A DNA stretch of 64,000 nt, taken from NCBI GenBank assembly GCA_030062745.1, contig CP099839.1, forward strand, positions 15,174,044 through 15,238,043, in the 5' to 3' direction. The notes under the pieces were generated by a model, which saw nothing but the letters and a program-made list of their open reading frames with translations, was not told where the DNA came from and did no database searches. This DNA is from Capitulum mitella. Taxonomy: Eukaryota > Arthropoda > Thecostraca > Pollicipedomorpha > Pollicipedidae. This document shows positions 1-10,652 of the stretch, one piece after another; positions within the stretch are counted from its first letter, which is position 1; the number at the start of each line of letters is the position of its first letter. Made by a program: the position numbers and the translations under genes.

Positions 1-219
1 CCTTCATTGGGATTAAGCGGCAGACTGCAGTCACGCAGCAGTTTCTCTCAACATTCTGTCTGCTGATCGACTACGCCACGTTTGGTCAAGCCCAGTCCCG
101 CCAGGACGTGGTGGTTCAGACCGTCTCCTCCCCTGTGCTGGCCTGTTACCCTAGCTCCGGGATTCTTCCGGGTGCCGCGCCGGACCGCAGCCTGACCGGG
201 TGTGGCATTATGCCCCCAG
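1..219 (+). other. Intron of the DOCK gene
   Basis: Lies upstream of the first recognised DOCK exon. I see no exon-like open frame with splice sites, so the preceding coding exon is outside the window. Confidence 0.6.
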
Positions 220-351
220 GGCATGATCGACGCGGCCGTCAACGGCGGCATCGCCAACTTCCAGGAGGCGTTTTTCACGGCCGAGTTCGCGGCGCAGTCG
301 TCCGAGCAGGTGGTGTACGTGCCGCAGCTGAAGGCGCTCATCCAGGAGGAG
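220..351 (+). CDS. DOCK exon a (end of DHR2)
   Basis: The acceptor is preceded by a C-rich tract and the donor is GTGAGA. The exon holds 44 codons in phase 0 and encodes the GMIDAAVNGG...LKALIQEE stretch of DHR2 lobe C. Confidence 0.9.
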
Positions 352-3300
352 GTGAGACGCCAGCCTGTCTGCCGACCCTGGGGGGGGGGGGGTGAGGATG
401 TTACCTGCGTTAACGATGTGCGATGAGCTGAGCTTTATGGTGCTTAAACAACCCTTCATCGCTGTTGCTGTGTCGGAAGCGAAAAGCACTCGCTGGCTTA
501 CCCCGCTGGTGAAATGCGGTACATTCTTGCAGGAACTCAGTACTGGTTACCTGAAATGATGTTGAACTCATTGGATTGATTGCTACACTGAGCATGCAAA
601 TTGTTTATTGATACTGAACATGCAGTATGTTCGGAGAGACGTGACGGCTCTCATCCTGTGTTTTGCCTGTCGTTAAGTGGTGTGAATCGCTGACGATAGG
701 TGTCTCTGCCGTCAGCTGACGATCCTGGAGCGGGGCCTGAGCGTGCACAGCGAGCTGGCGCCGCCCAACGTGCAGCCGCTGCATCGCCGGCTGCGCGACT
801 GTTTCCACCAGCTGCGCCAGAACGTGACCGCCTCCTGCCTGCCGGCCAGCGCCGAGTCGCCGGGCGTCGGCCGGCTCAGCCGACAGAACAGCCACCGGCG
901 CAGCGGCGGCGGCGAGAAGCCCAGCATACTCAGGTCAGCGGCAGGTCGGCAGGACGCTGGGGCTGATGAAAGCCCAGCGTCTGCGAGATTTGACGTTTGG
1001 TTGTCCGTGATTTGATCGCATCGCAAAAACATCAGCTTATGCTGCGAGTCCTTATTTGCGAGTGGAGAGGACTAAAATTTCGGTTCGTTGTGATTGCGAC
1101 CGGTTTGAACCAGCTCAGAAATGTACCAAGATTGACCGCCTACTGGCGCTACACAGTGTTTGAGAGTCGGTGAGTGTTCACTGCATTCAGTCAGGAAGTT
1201 AGCACCTTCCACCCGCCGCCACTGACGCCACCGCTACGGTCCTCAGCACGCCGCTGCCACCGCTGCCGAGCGATAAGCGGCCGCAGAGCTCGTGCCCGAG
1301 CAACCGCTCGTCCTCGTCGTCGTCGTCGGTGTACGGCCAGCTGGTGGTGGACGAGGACGACTCGATCTACTCGCGGCCGTCCGAGTGGGCCGAGCTGGGC
1401 GAGCTCGGTTCGCGCGGCTCGGTCGGCTCGCAGGGCAGCGCTGGCACCCGCCGACACGACGACTACATCATCATGTCCTGCGGCAAGGGGTCCGTAGCCG
1501 GGGCTGGGCGGGGAGCGGAACGTGGGAGTAACGGGATCTGTTCTGGTGGTGCAAGCTGTTCAGGTCTTGCTGTGTTGGGCACATTTATAGATTATATTTA
1601 TTTTTTGAAGCCCGATGAACACTGATGTTTTGCTTTGGAACTGCTTTTATGTTCTTAAGGGTTCATGTTTAGTGCGACTGGTGTGGACTCCTAGACAAAG
1701 GCCGTCATGCTGTAGCTCGTGAGCTGTTTCGTAAGGTTTCAGTGTAGTGTTTTATGGGGACTAGCCCATACGGGACCTATAGCAGGCGTAGAGCACTTCT
1801 CGCAAAGTGCGTGCTCCACGCCGTCACGGTCGTGCTACGGCGGAGAATGGTCTCGGCGTTCCATCTGTATCGCTGCACGCGGTTGCCGGCGTCTGACGGC
1901 TGACGGCTGACGGCCGGCTGTTCGCAGGGAGAGTGACACTCCGGAGCGGCCGCCCAAGCGTTTCCCGGACGCCCGCTCGTGGACGGAGAGTCCGCGCCTC
2001 AGCGGGCGCAAGTCGCAGGCCAGCGACGCGGACCCCGCCGCGCCGCCGCTGCCGCCAAAACGTGAGACCCCACCGCCGGGAGCAGAGGTCGGCGGCTACA
2101 GTAAGCTCCAGCCGGTCTTGTGAATGCGGGATTTTGCTGTGCAGTTTGTTCTGTGGGACTGTGCGTGGCGTTGGACGCAGGTCGAACAGGTGGCGTTCCC
2201 TTTGCCTGTCTGTCTCGTTTGTGACAGACGTGCCGTCGCCTGTGCCCGTCGACGTTGTCGCTGGTGAAATTCGTCCGCCTGTGGTCGAGAGCAGCAGGGC
2301 ACTGACGCCCCATGACCTGTTGCAGCTCCGGAGAAACGCCACACCTCATCCGTCTCGTCCGTCTCGTCCGTCACGTGCAACGGCGTGTACGAGAACCCGC
2401 CCTCACTGCCGAGCCGGATGTCGAAGAAGGTGAGTCTCCTTGCTGTCGGGGAGTCCGAGCCTCCCGGTCGGCCCATCGGACTCTGTTGTAAGAGGGTGAC
2501 GCAGTAGTGGGACTGTGTCAGAACTCCTCGTTGAATGTCTCATGGTCGAATGGGTTGTCTCACGCGGGGCCGGATCGAGCGTCGTGTGTGGTGCGCTGTG
2601 GTGTGTCGTGTTCCACCTGCCAGAAGCCGCCAGAGTATTGTTAGATGGTGTTACGGCCTGCTCGATGTATCTCTGACCGTCTGTCTGGCGCCGTTTTGGC
2701 TAGCTGCAATGTCTCAGGCCGTATATGTGTTTGATCTGAGGCGCGAATTTGACGCCGAATTCCGGTTCTCAGTGTTGTCCTAGTTTGTGTTGTGTCCAGT
2801 CAACATTGTCAGGCGGGCTGGAATCTGACCTCGTCCGTTTGTTCAGAGTCTGACCTCGTCCGTCTGTGTCGAGTCTGACCTCTGCCGTCTGTGCCGAGTC
2901 TGACCTCGTCCGTCTGTGCCGAGTCTGACCTCGTCCGTCTGTGTCGAGTCTGACCTCGTCCGTCTGTCCCGGAGTCTGACCTCGTCCATCTGTGCCGGAG
3001 TCTGACCTCTGTCTGTGCTGGAGTCTGGCCTCGTCTGTCTGTGCTGGAGTCTGGCCTCGTCCGTTTGTATCGAGTCTGACCTCGACCGTCTATCGAGTTT
3101 GGCCTCATCCGTCTGTGCCAAGTCTGACCTCGTCCGTCTGTGCCGAGTCTGACCTCGTTCGTCTGTATCGAGTTTGACCTCATCCGTCTGTGTCGAGTCT
3201 GACCTCGTCTGTCTGTTCTGGAGTCTGACCTCGGCCGTCTGTCGGGCAGACGTCGGCGCCGGCGCTGGGCCAGTGGTCGACGGCCGAGCGGGGCGCCGCC

Positions 3301-3636
3301 ACGCCGCCGCCGCTGCCGCCCAAGCTGCCCGCCTCGCCGGCCGTCTCGGTGAAGACGCGCACGCCGTCGCCGGCGACACTGTCGCTGCCGAGCGATCGGG
3401 GCAGCCTGCCGGACTGCGACAGCCCGCCCAACTTCGAACCGCCGCCACCGCCGACGCACGGCGCCGTCACGCGCGTCGACCTCAACGGCGACGGCGATGA
3501 CGCCGACAACTACAAGGTGCTGGACTCGTCGCAGATGCGCGGCTACGCCCAGGAGGCCAACTACAAGTTTTTCGTGTCGCCCGGGCGTATCTGTTCGGAC
3601 GTTCTCCGGCTAGGCGAGGACGGCGCCGGGTCGTGA
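220..3636 (+). CDS. DOCK3/4-type (Sponge-like) guanine nucleotide exchange factor, 3' six exons
   Basis: This is the C-terminal part of a DOCK-family exchange factor, which activates Rac/Rap GTPases at the membrane through its DHR2 domain. Coding exons are 220-351, 716-933, 1247-1489, 1928-2061, 2326-2429 and 3250-3636. All junctions are GT-AG and in phase, giving 405 codons plus a TGA stop. The first two exons encode the end of DHR2 lobe C; the motifs DAAVNGGIA, FQEAFF, LKALIQEE and VQPLHRRLRDCF are typical of DOCK3/DOCK4 rather than DOCK1/2/5. The remaining exons encode a low-complexity Ser/Pro-rich tail with several SH3-binding motifs (TPLPPLP, APPLPPK, PPPLPPK), as expected for DOCK tails that bind SH3 adaptors. 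The 5' part, including DHR1 and the catalytic core of DHR2, lies outside the window. The subfamily call rests on remembered family motifs; the exon model rests on splice sites and phase. Confidence 0.9.
716..933 (+). CDS. DOCK exon b (DHR2 C-terminal helix and start of tail)
   Basis: Starts in phase 0 with LTILERGLSVHSEL, continues the lobe C helix (PLHRRLRDCFHQLRQNV) and enters the Ser/Arg-rich tail. It ends two bases into a codon (AG|C) at a non-consensus GTCAGC donor; the next exon supplies the third base. Confidence 0.88.
1247..1489 (+). CDS. DOCK exon c (Ser-rich tail, PLPPLP motif)
   Basis: Encodes TPLPPLPSDKRP, a serine run before VYGQLVVDEDDSIY and an acidic/Gly-Ser region, then CGKG. 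The donor GTCCGT is weak, but it is the only nearby GT that keeps the phase-2 junction with the next exon. Confidence 0.85.
1928..2061 (+). CDS. DOCK exon d (ESDTPERPPKRF...PPLPPK)
   Basis: Acceptor TTCGCAG, donor GTGAGA. Only one frame is open through this exon, and it is the frame demanded by the previous junction. It carries an APPLPPK SH3-binding motif at the end. Confidence 0.88.
2326..2429 (+). CDS. DOCK exon e (PPEKRHTSS...LPSRMSKK)
   Basis: Acceptor TTGCAG and consensus donor GTGAGT. It starts with two bases completing a codon and ends in phase 0. The short SSVSSVSSV run comes from a tandem TCSTCCGTC sequence. Confidence 0.88.
2820..3249. repeat. 24-bp minisatellite in the last DOCK intron
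   Basis: About 18 degenerate copies of a roughly 24-bp unit around GTCTGACCTCGTCCGTCTGT fill the 3' half of intron 2430-3249 and run up to the acceptor. Because the unit is a multiple of three, the minus strand is open in more than one frame for about 200 codons (TRSDS...TDGRGQ repeats). These are repeat artefacts, not proteins. Confidence 0.93.
3250..3636 (+). CDS. DOCK terminal coding exon
   Basis: Begins directly after the intronic minisatellite at an acceptor ending GGGCAG. It encodes 128 residues with PPPLPPKLP, an acidic LNGDGDDADNYKVLD segment and a C-terminal FFVSPGRICSDV...GAGS, then TGA. Third codon positions are strongly G/C. Confidence 0.88.
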   Translation, partial: TSAPALGQWSTAERGAATPPPLPPKLPASPAVSVKTRTPSPATLSLPSDRGSLPDCDSPPNFEPPPPPTHGAVTRVDLNGDGDDADNYKVLDSSQMRGYAQEANYKFFVSPGRICSDVLRLGEDGAGS

Positions 3637-4260
3637 GCGCTCGCCGCCGGTCGCGCCGCCGCCGTCGTGCGGCGCGGTTCGGACGCGTCTGTGTGAGCCG
3701 AGCGTCGCGTTATGTATACCAAAGAGCTGTGCGCCGGAGCGCGGCGCGGGGCCGCCTGATCGTCGCGCGGCCGGCGGCCCGCCCGCCGCGCCGCAGCGGC
3801 CAGAGCTAGTCATCGGCCGCGTCTGGCGGGCCGCCGGGCCGGCCGGCGCCGCCGCCGCGGCCGCGCGCGCCAGCCACTGCGAGCCTTAGCAATAGAGCAG
3901 CGGTCAGCCGGCGGCGCCGCCTGTGATACGGTCCGGCGCCGGCCGCGAACCATATCACGCCGCGCATATCCCTCATCCGCGTACCGCCGCGCCATTGCCG
4001 CTGTGCGTCTTCCCGATGTATGTGCGTGTGCGCGCGTCATGCTAGTCGTAAGCGGCGGGTGTCGGGACGGACCCGCCGCCGCTATGCCTAAACCGTGTGT
4101 TGTTGAGTCGAAGTCAATAAGACGACGTTCGTACGCGGAGTTTATAATAGCTCTGGCCTCTGCCCGAAGTGGTGGTAGTGATGAGCATCTGGAACGCTTC
4201 ATGGAGATGAACGCTGACAGCCCTGATTATTACATAGAGCGTTAATGGTGCTCTCTGAGA
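3637..4260 (+). other. Probable 3' UTR of the DOCK gene
   Basis: Very GC-rich just after the stop, falling to average composition by about 4.1 kb. There is no canonical AATAAA nearby; AATAAG at about 4117 and AATATA at about 5110 are the closest variants, so the transcript end is uncertain. Confidence 0.4.
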
Positions 4261-6848
4261 AAACCAAGCTGAAGGTCCCAATTAGGCTCCGTTTGCATAT
4301 GTATGAATGAAGACGACTTCGCAGCGCCTTCAGGGCTCGTGATACGATGAGAGACCAGTAGACATCAAAACAGACTGCATGCCGGATCGTTTACGCTTGC
4401 CGATTTATCGCCGCTCGGCCTGCCGTACTCCGAGCGTCATTCAGTGTCGTCCTAGTTCTTCAAATAACAGCTCGTCGCCCGACACGATGACTCATTGTTG
4501 CTCGACACAACATGAACTTCATGGGGCGTCCGGGAACCCAAAACAAGCAGCTCCAAGCACGACCGGGCATTTTTTCGGCGACGAACGCCGTCGGTGCGAC
4601 AGACGATACTGACGGTCGGACGATACTGACAATACCGACAGTCAGTGCCACGACCATATCGCACTGATTATAGTCCTGGAGACGTGACATAGCTGGTCCT
4701 TATGTTCTTAGTTTTGGTCTTTATTGTTGTCTTGACGCGGAGAAAGCTGGTGCACTTTACTCGGCGGTATGCGCCGCTCCGGAAGTAGTGTCCACGTCGG
4801 ACCATCGGCACGATTATGGTCCTGAAGATGACTTAGCCTACTGTTTATTAATGGTAGCTTCACATTACAGCGTAGGCTCATTAATGACTACACTCACGCT
4901 GAGCAGTGACGTTTTGCCGCTAAACAAATTCTTGTATCCTGTACAGACAGGTCTTATTTCATCACTTGGCCGTCGATCATTCGTGTTATATTTCACGAAC
5001 CTTACGCCATGTTCGTGTCAGGTCGGACGAGCTCAGCGTTTGGACGACATTGTTTTCTTTTTCTTCGATGTTAAATTATGAACTTGCATCGCTTTACGAA
5101 TCAACGATTCAATATAAACTGAAGTTTCCTAGCGTAACCTAACAAGGCAAAACCATCAGAACATTGCGAAACTGGACCAAACATCAAGTAAAAGCAGCGA
5201 ATTGCCTCTGCAGTCTCCGGACCTTCCCTGTTGCGTCATATCTGTGCACACAAGGGTCGACGCCACTGATGTTTCAAGCATAGCATTTTTCGCACTCCTA
5301 TAGGCGGTAATAGAATCGTGTGAAACAGCGCACTGCTGGGCTTTTCCGCGACGGCTCCATTTTGGAGCTCCGTTATCACCGACAGGCTCAGTCTGGGAGC
5401 CGTGTGTGTAGTTTTAAACCACACGTGTCAAGCTTCGTACGTCACGATTCCATCGCCGCTCATTTGCAGCTACCGCTCTGAGATTGCGCGAGTAAACTTT
5501 GCGCAATTACGGAAGAATTTAGGGTTCAGGCAGAGGGGGTTTTGCAGATAAGACTGCGACACTGATCCGCATTGCCAGAACGGCGCCCGCCGTCGTTTTT
5601 CATGAAGCTGCCTTAAATATTCTGATGCGTCGTTTGCGGTGCGCATGCGCTTCATCATTGGATGGTGCAACCGAACGAAATGAGGCCAACGCTTCACTCA
5701 GAACAGGAATTTTACGGTACTTGAGCGAGACAAATTGGTCATAGAAGTAAGATCAGACATGTGTGGGACCACCGGTAGGGCTGGGACGACATGTCTCCCT
5801 CCAGTTTTTGCAAACGGGGCTTTTGACCCCCCAGTTTTTGCCAAAAAGTGAACTTTTTTCGCAATTTTTCGTTGAAAAAGACAGTATTTTGGCTTAGACT
5901 GTTCCCCAGCTTCTGAGCTACCCCCCATGTATGGGATACGGCTTCACCCATAGGAACAGGGGTGGGGCCCGGGAACCTTGGCACCCACTTTTTAAAATTT
6001 ATCAGCCCTTTCGGAAAAACGTCTTTGCCCCTCCCTTCACTTTTCAGATGTTCGTATGCTCCTGAAATTGGAGTAACAGGCGGAGATCCAGGGGCTGTAC
6101 TTGAGCGATTAGCTGTCTTCCCCAGATCTTGGTGCAGCCGTCATATGACAGGCGGACTTGGGAGACCGACAGCCATAATCGCACCCGTCTTCCTGTTTCT
6201 AAAACCCTGCGGCCCTAAAACTGGCTACGTTCCGTTGCTGCTCTGACAGAGGCAGCGCTTATGCTGTTCGGGATCTGTTTTTCAGGCTCCACGCCCGGGG
6301 CTTAGGAACCGGGGGAGGGGTCAGGGGGCAGCTGTCCCGCCACTTTGGACAGCATTTAATATTAACTCCATGGCGGAGCATGGAAAGAAACGAGGTGAAA
6401 GTCACGTTTCTCCCCCCCCCCCCCCACCACGTCTCTGCAGAGGTTCCGACGTTTCTGCTCCACTCTCTTCGAAGGCGAGCCTGATTTCGACATAGCTAGA
6501 TATCCATTTAGCGTTAAAGCTACTTGAACTTTACGGGAAGATCTTGCCCGTTTTAAGGCCGCATTTTTGGTAATCTGGCTCGTGCTACAAACTCCTGGTC
6601 TAAATTTAGATTATCAGATATCAGATACGACTAAGATTATGGAACGTTCTAGTATTGAGCTACCTTGAAGCATTCTATTCGCGTTATCTCTGGTTTTGCC
6701 TTGACGCGACTGCAAACAAGAAGCGCAGCAAGGGCGAGCTCTGAGTTTTTAGGAGGCGTGGGAGGGTGAACAAGAAGGATAAACTTTGAATAGCTGGGAA
6801 GGGAAGTGGCAGATCTCTGTGACTGTGTCTGCGTGTATACACTTAATT
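4261..6848. other. Intergenic DNA, no gene seen
   Basis: No open frame with recognisable protein or splice sites. Positions 5780-6030 and 6270-6430 look like decayed interspersed repeats (short direct CCCCAGTTTTTGC copies, a long C run near 6412). A short GACGATACTGAC-type repetition occurs at 4600-4640. Confidence 0.5.
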
Positions 6849-6896
6849 AATAAACACTTGACTCCTGACGATGGTCCCTGGCCGAAACGTTGAGTC
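6849..6896 (+). other. Hammerhead-like core after an AATAAA, probable retroelement tail
   Basis: AATAAA at 6849-6854 is followed by GACTC (6860-6864), CTGACGA (6865-6871), a short hairpin (GGTC, loop CCT, GGCC at 6873-6883), GAAAC (6884-6888) and GAGTC (6892-6896), which can pair with GACTC. CTGANGA and GAAA are the conserved hammerhead ribozyme strands, and similar motifs occur in repeats of Penelope-like elements. An extra U before helix II and an incomplete stem I make activity doubtful. Confidence 0.35.
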
Positions 6897-7734
6897 TAAT
6901 ATGTTTTTTATTTGGGACTGATTTGTATAACAATACAGTGCCTCCCGGTATACTGCAGGTCGTTTATTAACTGAGTGTATGCAATGTTTATAAACCAGAA
7001 GTATTTAATGAGCATTCTTCAAGACATTAAACGGTATTATGCTGCGTGGCTTCAGCTTACCAATGAAAATTTTACTTACGAAGTGAGCGCAGACTCTACG
7101 AAGATATTGGATCACAAACGTCGGCAGACAACTGCAGCAAGTTGAACAAAAACACTGCAACCTTCTTTGCAAGTGCACTTCCATGTCTTAAAAGGTTGGC
7201 GGTAGCTCACTTCGGCCCAAGCGTCCAATACCGTAACTGTTTTTATGGAATGGAATGGAATGGAAATGGACAGTCTGCGTAACCAGTGCCTTAGCATGAC
7301 ATTGTTTTTCATGATTATACATCTTTACCAACGGTGGCAGAGTGAAGCACCTGTCCATTCGGTTGTATTCCGCGGTACATTTACTGAGACCTTATTTCTA
7401 GCGGTCAGCCAGGTGGTGTGCAGAAACATTTGAAAAATCATGACCACTGCATACTCAAGCATGACATATGTCTGTTTTGCACTCCGTTTCATTTGGATTG
7501 CAGAATTTGATTTGCATCGTGAAAAGGTGAATTGGTAACCGACCGGTACGATGCCAGAGGGCAGGCGGCTGCCCCGGACCCGAAGATAAAGAGATTATGG
7601 GTCACTGAATCGCTGGAAGTTACAGTGGAATTATACGGGGTGTTGGGCAGTATGCATAGGTTCCTTACGACGTAATTCTCTGTCGATGCTAATGAGATTT
7701 ATTTCTTATAACTTTTGGAAGTTAAGTGTCGGGA
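6897..7734. other. Intergenic DNA, no gene seen
   Basis: No coding signal. A short TGGAATGGAATGGAATGG run occurs at about 7245-7262. Confidence 0.5.
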
Positions 7735-7874
7735 ATAAATACTGATCACTCGCTGCACATCTTCCCGCATCATCGCATGTCAAGAGGTACATTTCTTTAC
7801 AACCTCCGGAAGCCTTATTTCGAAAATAAATATTAATCCCTCGCTGCATATCATCCCGCATCATCGCATGCCAA
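7735..7874. repeat. Two-copy direct repeat, about 88-bp period
   Basis: Two roughly 50-bp segments (from about 7735 and about 7823) share AATAAATA, CTCGCTGCA and CCCGCATCATCGCATG with a few mismatches, indicating a local tandem duplication. Confidence 0.75.
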
Positions 7875-8124
7875 AGGGAGCAAACGGAAGAAACGGGTTA
7901 GTGTATGCAAAAGGAGGCCTCTTTTTCAGTTGTTCGCACTAAAGGGCTAATTATTATCGACGTCAGAATGTCGAAGGATGGGGTCGAATCTACCAAATCC
8001 ACCACACCAAGCATCCACATCATCTGCCAGACACCGTCTGCCATCTGTCATCTGCCAAACATCACCCAGAGGTCAAATTCGATCAAAACAGAAAAAACTC
8101 GGTTTCCCATCATTTTGACCGTGT

Positions 8125-8431
8125 TTACTTTGTCGAATGAACAACATTGCCCCACTTTATGTGAAGTTTGTGTTTGGCATTCTTAATAATAGACGACACA
8201 TGTTCCATCCTACGATCAGCCTTTAATTTTTTAAAGAATGCATCCTTATTCAACCTCCACCCTTTTCTTATCATATGTGTTGCCACCGCAAGTGTATCAT
8301 TTATCATGAGACCTATACTTATGCCCAACATTACATCCCTTGTGCTTATGTTTTGGTTTTCCTCTAGCACGTTGATTTGTCTCAGTTACCTCTCGATGTC
8401 TGCCCAAAAACGTTTAGTTTCGCACAGTTGA
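8125..8431 (-). pseudogene. Degenerate protein-like reading frame, unrecognised
   Basis: On the minus strand, codons from 8431 down read ETKRFWADIER, then a TAA stop near 8384, then continue in the same frame for about 85 residues through LRQINVLEENQNIS, DVMLGISIGLMINDT and RKGWRLNKDAFFKKLKADRR to a stop at 8125. The varied, non-repetitive composition and readthrough across one stop suggest a decayed coding segment, perhaps from a mobile element. I cannot name a family. Confidence 0.3.
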
Positions 8432-8439
8432 GTCGATGG

Positions 8440-9495
8440 ACTCTCAAACCCAAGCGTCCGCCGCAGTTGCGTTAGCGCCACTCTCTCTCTCTGCCTCTCC
8501 TCCCCGGACCACGCTCCGCTGCAGCTCACGCGGAGCTTGCGTTCCCGCTGACTGCAGCCTCCAGCACTGTCGCAACAGCGCGGCCTTTATCTGAGCTCAC
8601 GAACGGCGCGCTCCGCTAGCTACAGACCCGGAGGATAGCTAGCCGACCCCGGCCTGGCTGGTGGGCCCCGTTCCCCGTTAGCAGAGCCCACTGGACGGTG
8701 GATCCATTGATCCATTAGTTCCCGGCTTCAAGATCTCGGTCCCGGCTGCGACTGGAGGGTCTCTGTCGCTGGCGGGTCCCGTGTGCAGCTGGATTTCCAT
8801 GTGTCGGCTGGACGCGACTTTTTCCGTAGGTAGCGAGTTCCGGCCTCGGGTCAGCTCAGGTAAAATGGCCAGAACGACGTCGCGGTTTCACTTTTACTGA
8901 CGGTAATCGGCCTGCGCCACTCCAACAGGAAAATTCAGTACTGAAAACATTAAAACGTGGCCATTGTGTGAACACTATCGGGCACATGCAGAAATGATGG
9001 TGAAAGGTTTCCACCGTTTTAACCAAGAAACCGCACCACGCGAATATTTGTTCTGCCTTTCGGTGTTTTTTTCTTCTCCAAATGACGATGAAGCGGCCTT
9101 TTTTCGAAGACCACAGTAACCTTCCGTTTCTTTGCATTCCATTACGTCCATTGAATCTTGCCTAACGCTTGCAATTCCTTCTCGATTTCTAAATGACTTC
9201 GTCAGATCCTGCCCGTGTGGGATGCCTGGAACTCGCTCGAAGAATCCCTTGCTCCCCAGGACAGTCCTCCTGCTGCCGCTGCTCAGCCTCCGTCTGAGTT
9301 CGCGTGCGCGGGCCAGGCCCCGATCCACCGCGGCGCCGTGGCGTGAGATGCGGACCAGATAGTGGTCTGTAATTGGACCATTCCGGCCGGCCCGCGTCTC
9401 CGGGCGACGAGGAGACGATAGAGCGGCTCACAATGGCTCTGCCGATTACACGACCGACTTCTGGCCTGCTGATGGTGAAGCTGCCCTGGTCACAG
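8440..9495. other. Intergenic DNA, no gene seen
   Basis: Moderately GC-rich, with a CTCTCTCTCTCT run at about 8480 and GC-rich blocks near 8600 and 9290-9420. No exon model could be built. Confidence 0.45.
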
Positions 9496-9860
9496 GCAGG
9501 AGGAGGTGGGACAGACCCGGCCACAGACAACGGAAGCTGGGACAGAACCGGTCACAGACAAAGGAGCTGGGATAGAGTCGATCACATACAATGAAGCTAG
9601 GACAGAGCCGGCCACAGACAAGGGAACGGGACAGAACCGGTCACAGACAGGAGAGCTGGAACGGGGCCGGTCACAGACAGGGGAGCGGGACAGAGCCGGT
9701 CACAGACAAAGGAGCTGGAACAGAGTCGGTCACAGACAGGGGAGCGGGGCAGAACCGGTCACAGACAGGAGAGCTGGGACAGAGCCAGTCACGGACAGGA
9801 GAGTTGGGACAGACTCGGTCACAGACATGGGGAGCTGGAACGGAGCCGGCCCGTTGGTCT
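9496..9860. repeat. About 30-bp minisatellite
   Basis: Roughly 12 degenerate copies of a unit containing GGGACAGAACCGGTCACAGA. Overlapping plus-strand frames of 96-147 residues across it (repeats such as AGTEPVTD) result from the repetition. Confidence 0.92.
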
Positions 9861-10389
9861 TCAGAACAGAAGGGTGTTTAACGACAAATTTGGGTTCACA
9901 TGTCCGAAAGAGGTTTGTGAACCTTACTGGTCGGACGAGGCAGACGTGAAGCGTGTGGTAAAATGGCCTGCCGCTGGCAAAATGGCGCTGAACTGTTGGC
10001 GAAAACGATGTAAATCATTCATGCGCCGGACTGAAGACATAAAAAGAACATTAGCTATGAGTGGCACTACTTCGAATGTTTCATTTTTTAACTTGCAGTG
10101 TACTCGGTCAAGGTCAGAAACGTTGTTCAGAGGCCAGAGATCAGGCATCAGATGCCAAACGAAATGTTTTGCGAAGCGTGACAGCTATATTAGCGGTGTT
10201 TCTTTTGCCCGCACTACACCGTTCGTGATGTCTGCCTGCAGGCCCCTGAGTGCGTTTTCCTGCCTGTGGTGCGTGGTCTGTGACGTTCTCTAGGTATTTG
10301 CAGTACCATGTGAATGTTTGCAGCGCGCCGTCCGCAGCAGTCTGTCGGCATAACTGTACAGCGCCCAGTCTTCATTGTCGTAACAACAG
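9861..10389. other. Intergenic DNA, no gene seen
   Basis: An open frame at 9874-10293 has no recognisable domain or splice context. I treat it as chance. Confidence 0.4.
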
Positions 10390-10652
10390 TCCCGTGCCTG
10401 CAGCGCCCTCTGCATGCGCTGCTCCGCGCCTGCATGTCCAGCGGGTCCCTGGTACGCGTGCCGGCCGCCGCCGCCTCCGGCGATGACGGTCACGGTTGAG
10501 CGCCCGGCCGCTCGCCAGCGCTGGACGGCGGCGGCGGCCGGCCGGCTCCTCTCATTCGCCGCCTGGTGCCGGCCGCGAGTGTGAGCCGTCAGCCGCCGCC
10601 TGACGGACCGGATACCGCCAGCCGGCCGCGCCGTCCGGAACAGAGCGCGGTG
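10390..10652 (+). promoter_or_regulatory. GC-rich island with consensus donor, candidate promoter/first exon
   Basis: A CpG-dense block ends in GCG followed by GTGAGTG at about 10650, a strong splice donor with no long coding frame before it. It could be a non-coding first exon of the FAM107 gene downstream. There is no supporting acceptor pairing, so this is speculative. Confidence 0.2.

Noticed and set aside
2809..3509. Minus-strand frames of about 200 residues with TRSDS/TDGRGQ repeats
   Set aside because: They translate the antisense of the 24-bp intronic minisatellite; a period divisible by three keeps several frames open. The plus strand carries the DOCK intron and exon.
4003..4245. 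80-codon frame after the DOCK stop
   Set aside because: Its second half (RRSYAEFIIALASARSGG) looks protein-like, but it lies in the probable 3' UTR with no splice sites or family match.
9506..9949. Plus-strand frame of 147 residues with EPVTD repeats
   Set aside because: Pure minisatellite translation, open in two overlapping frames, with no start context or conserved domain.
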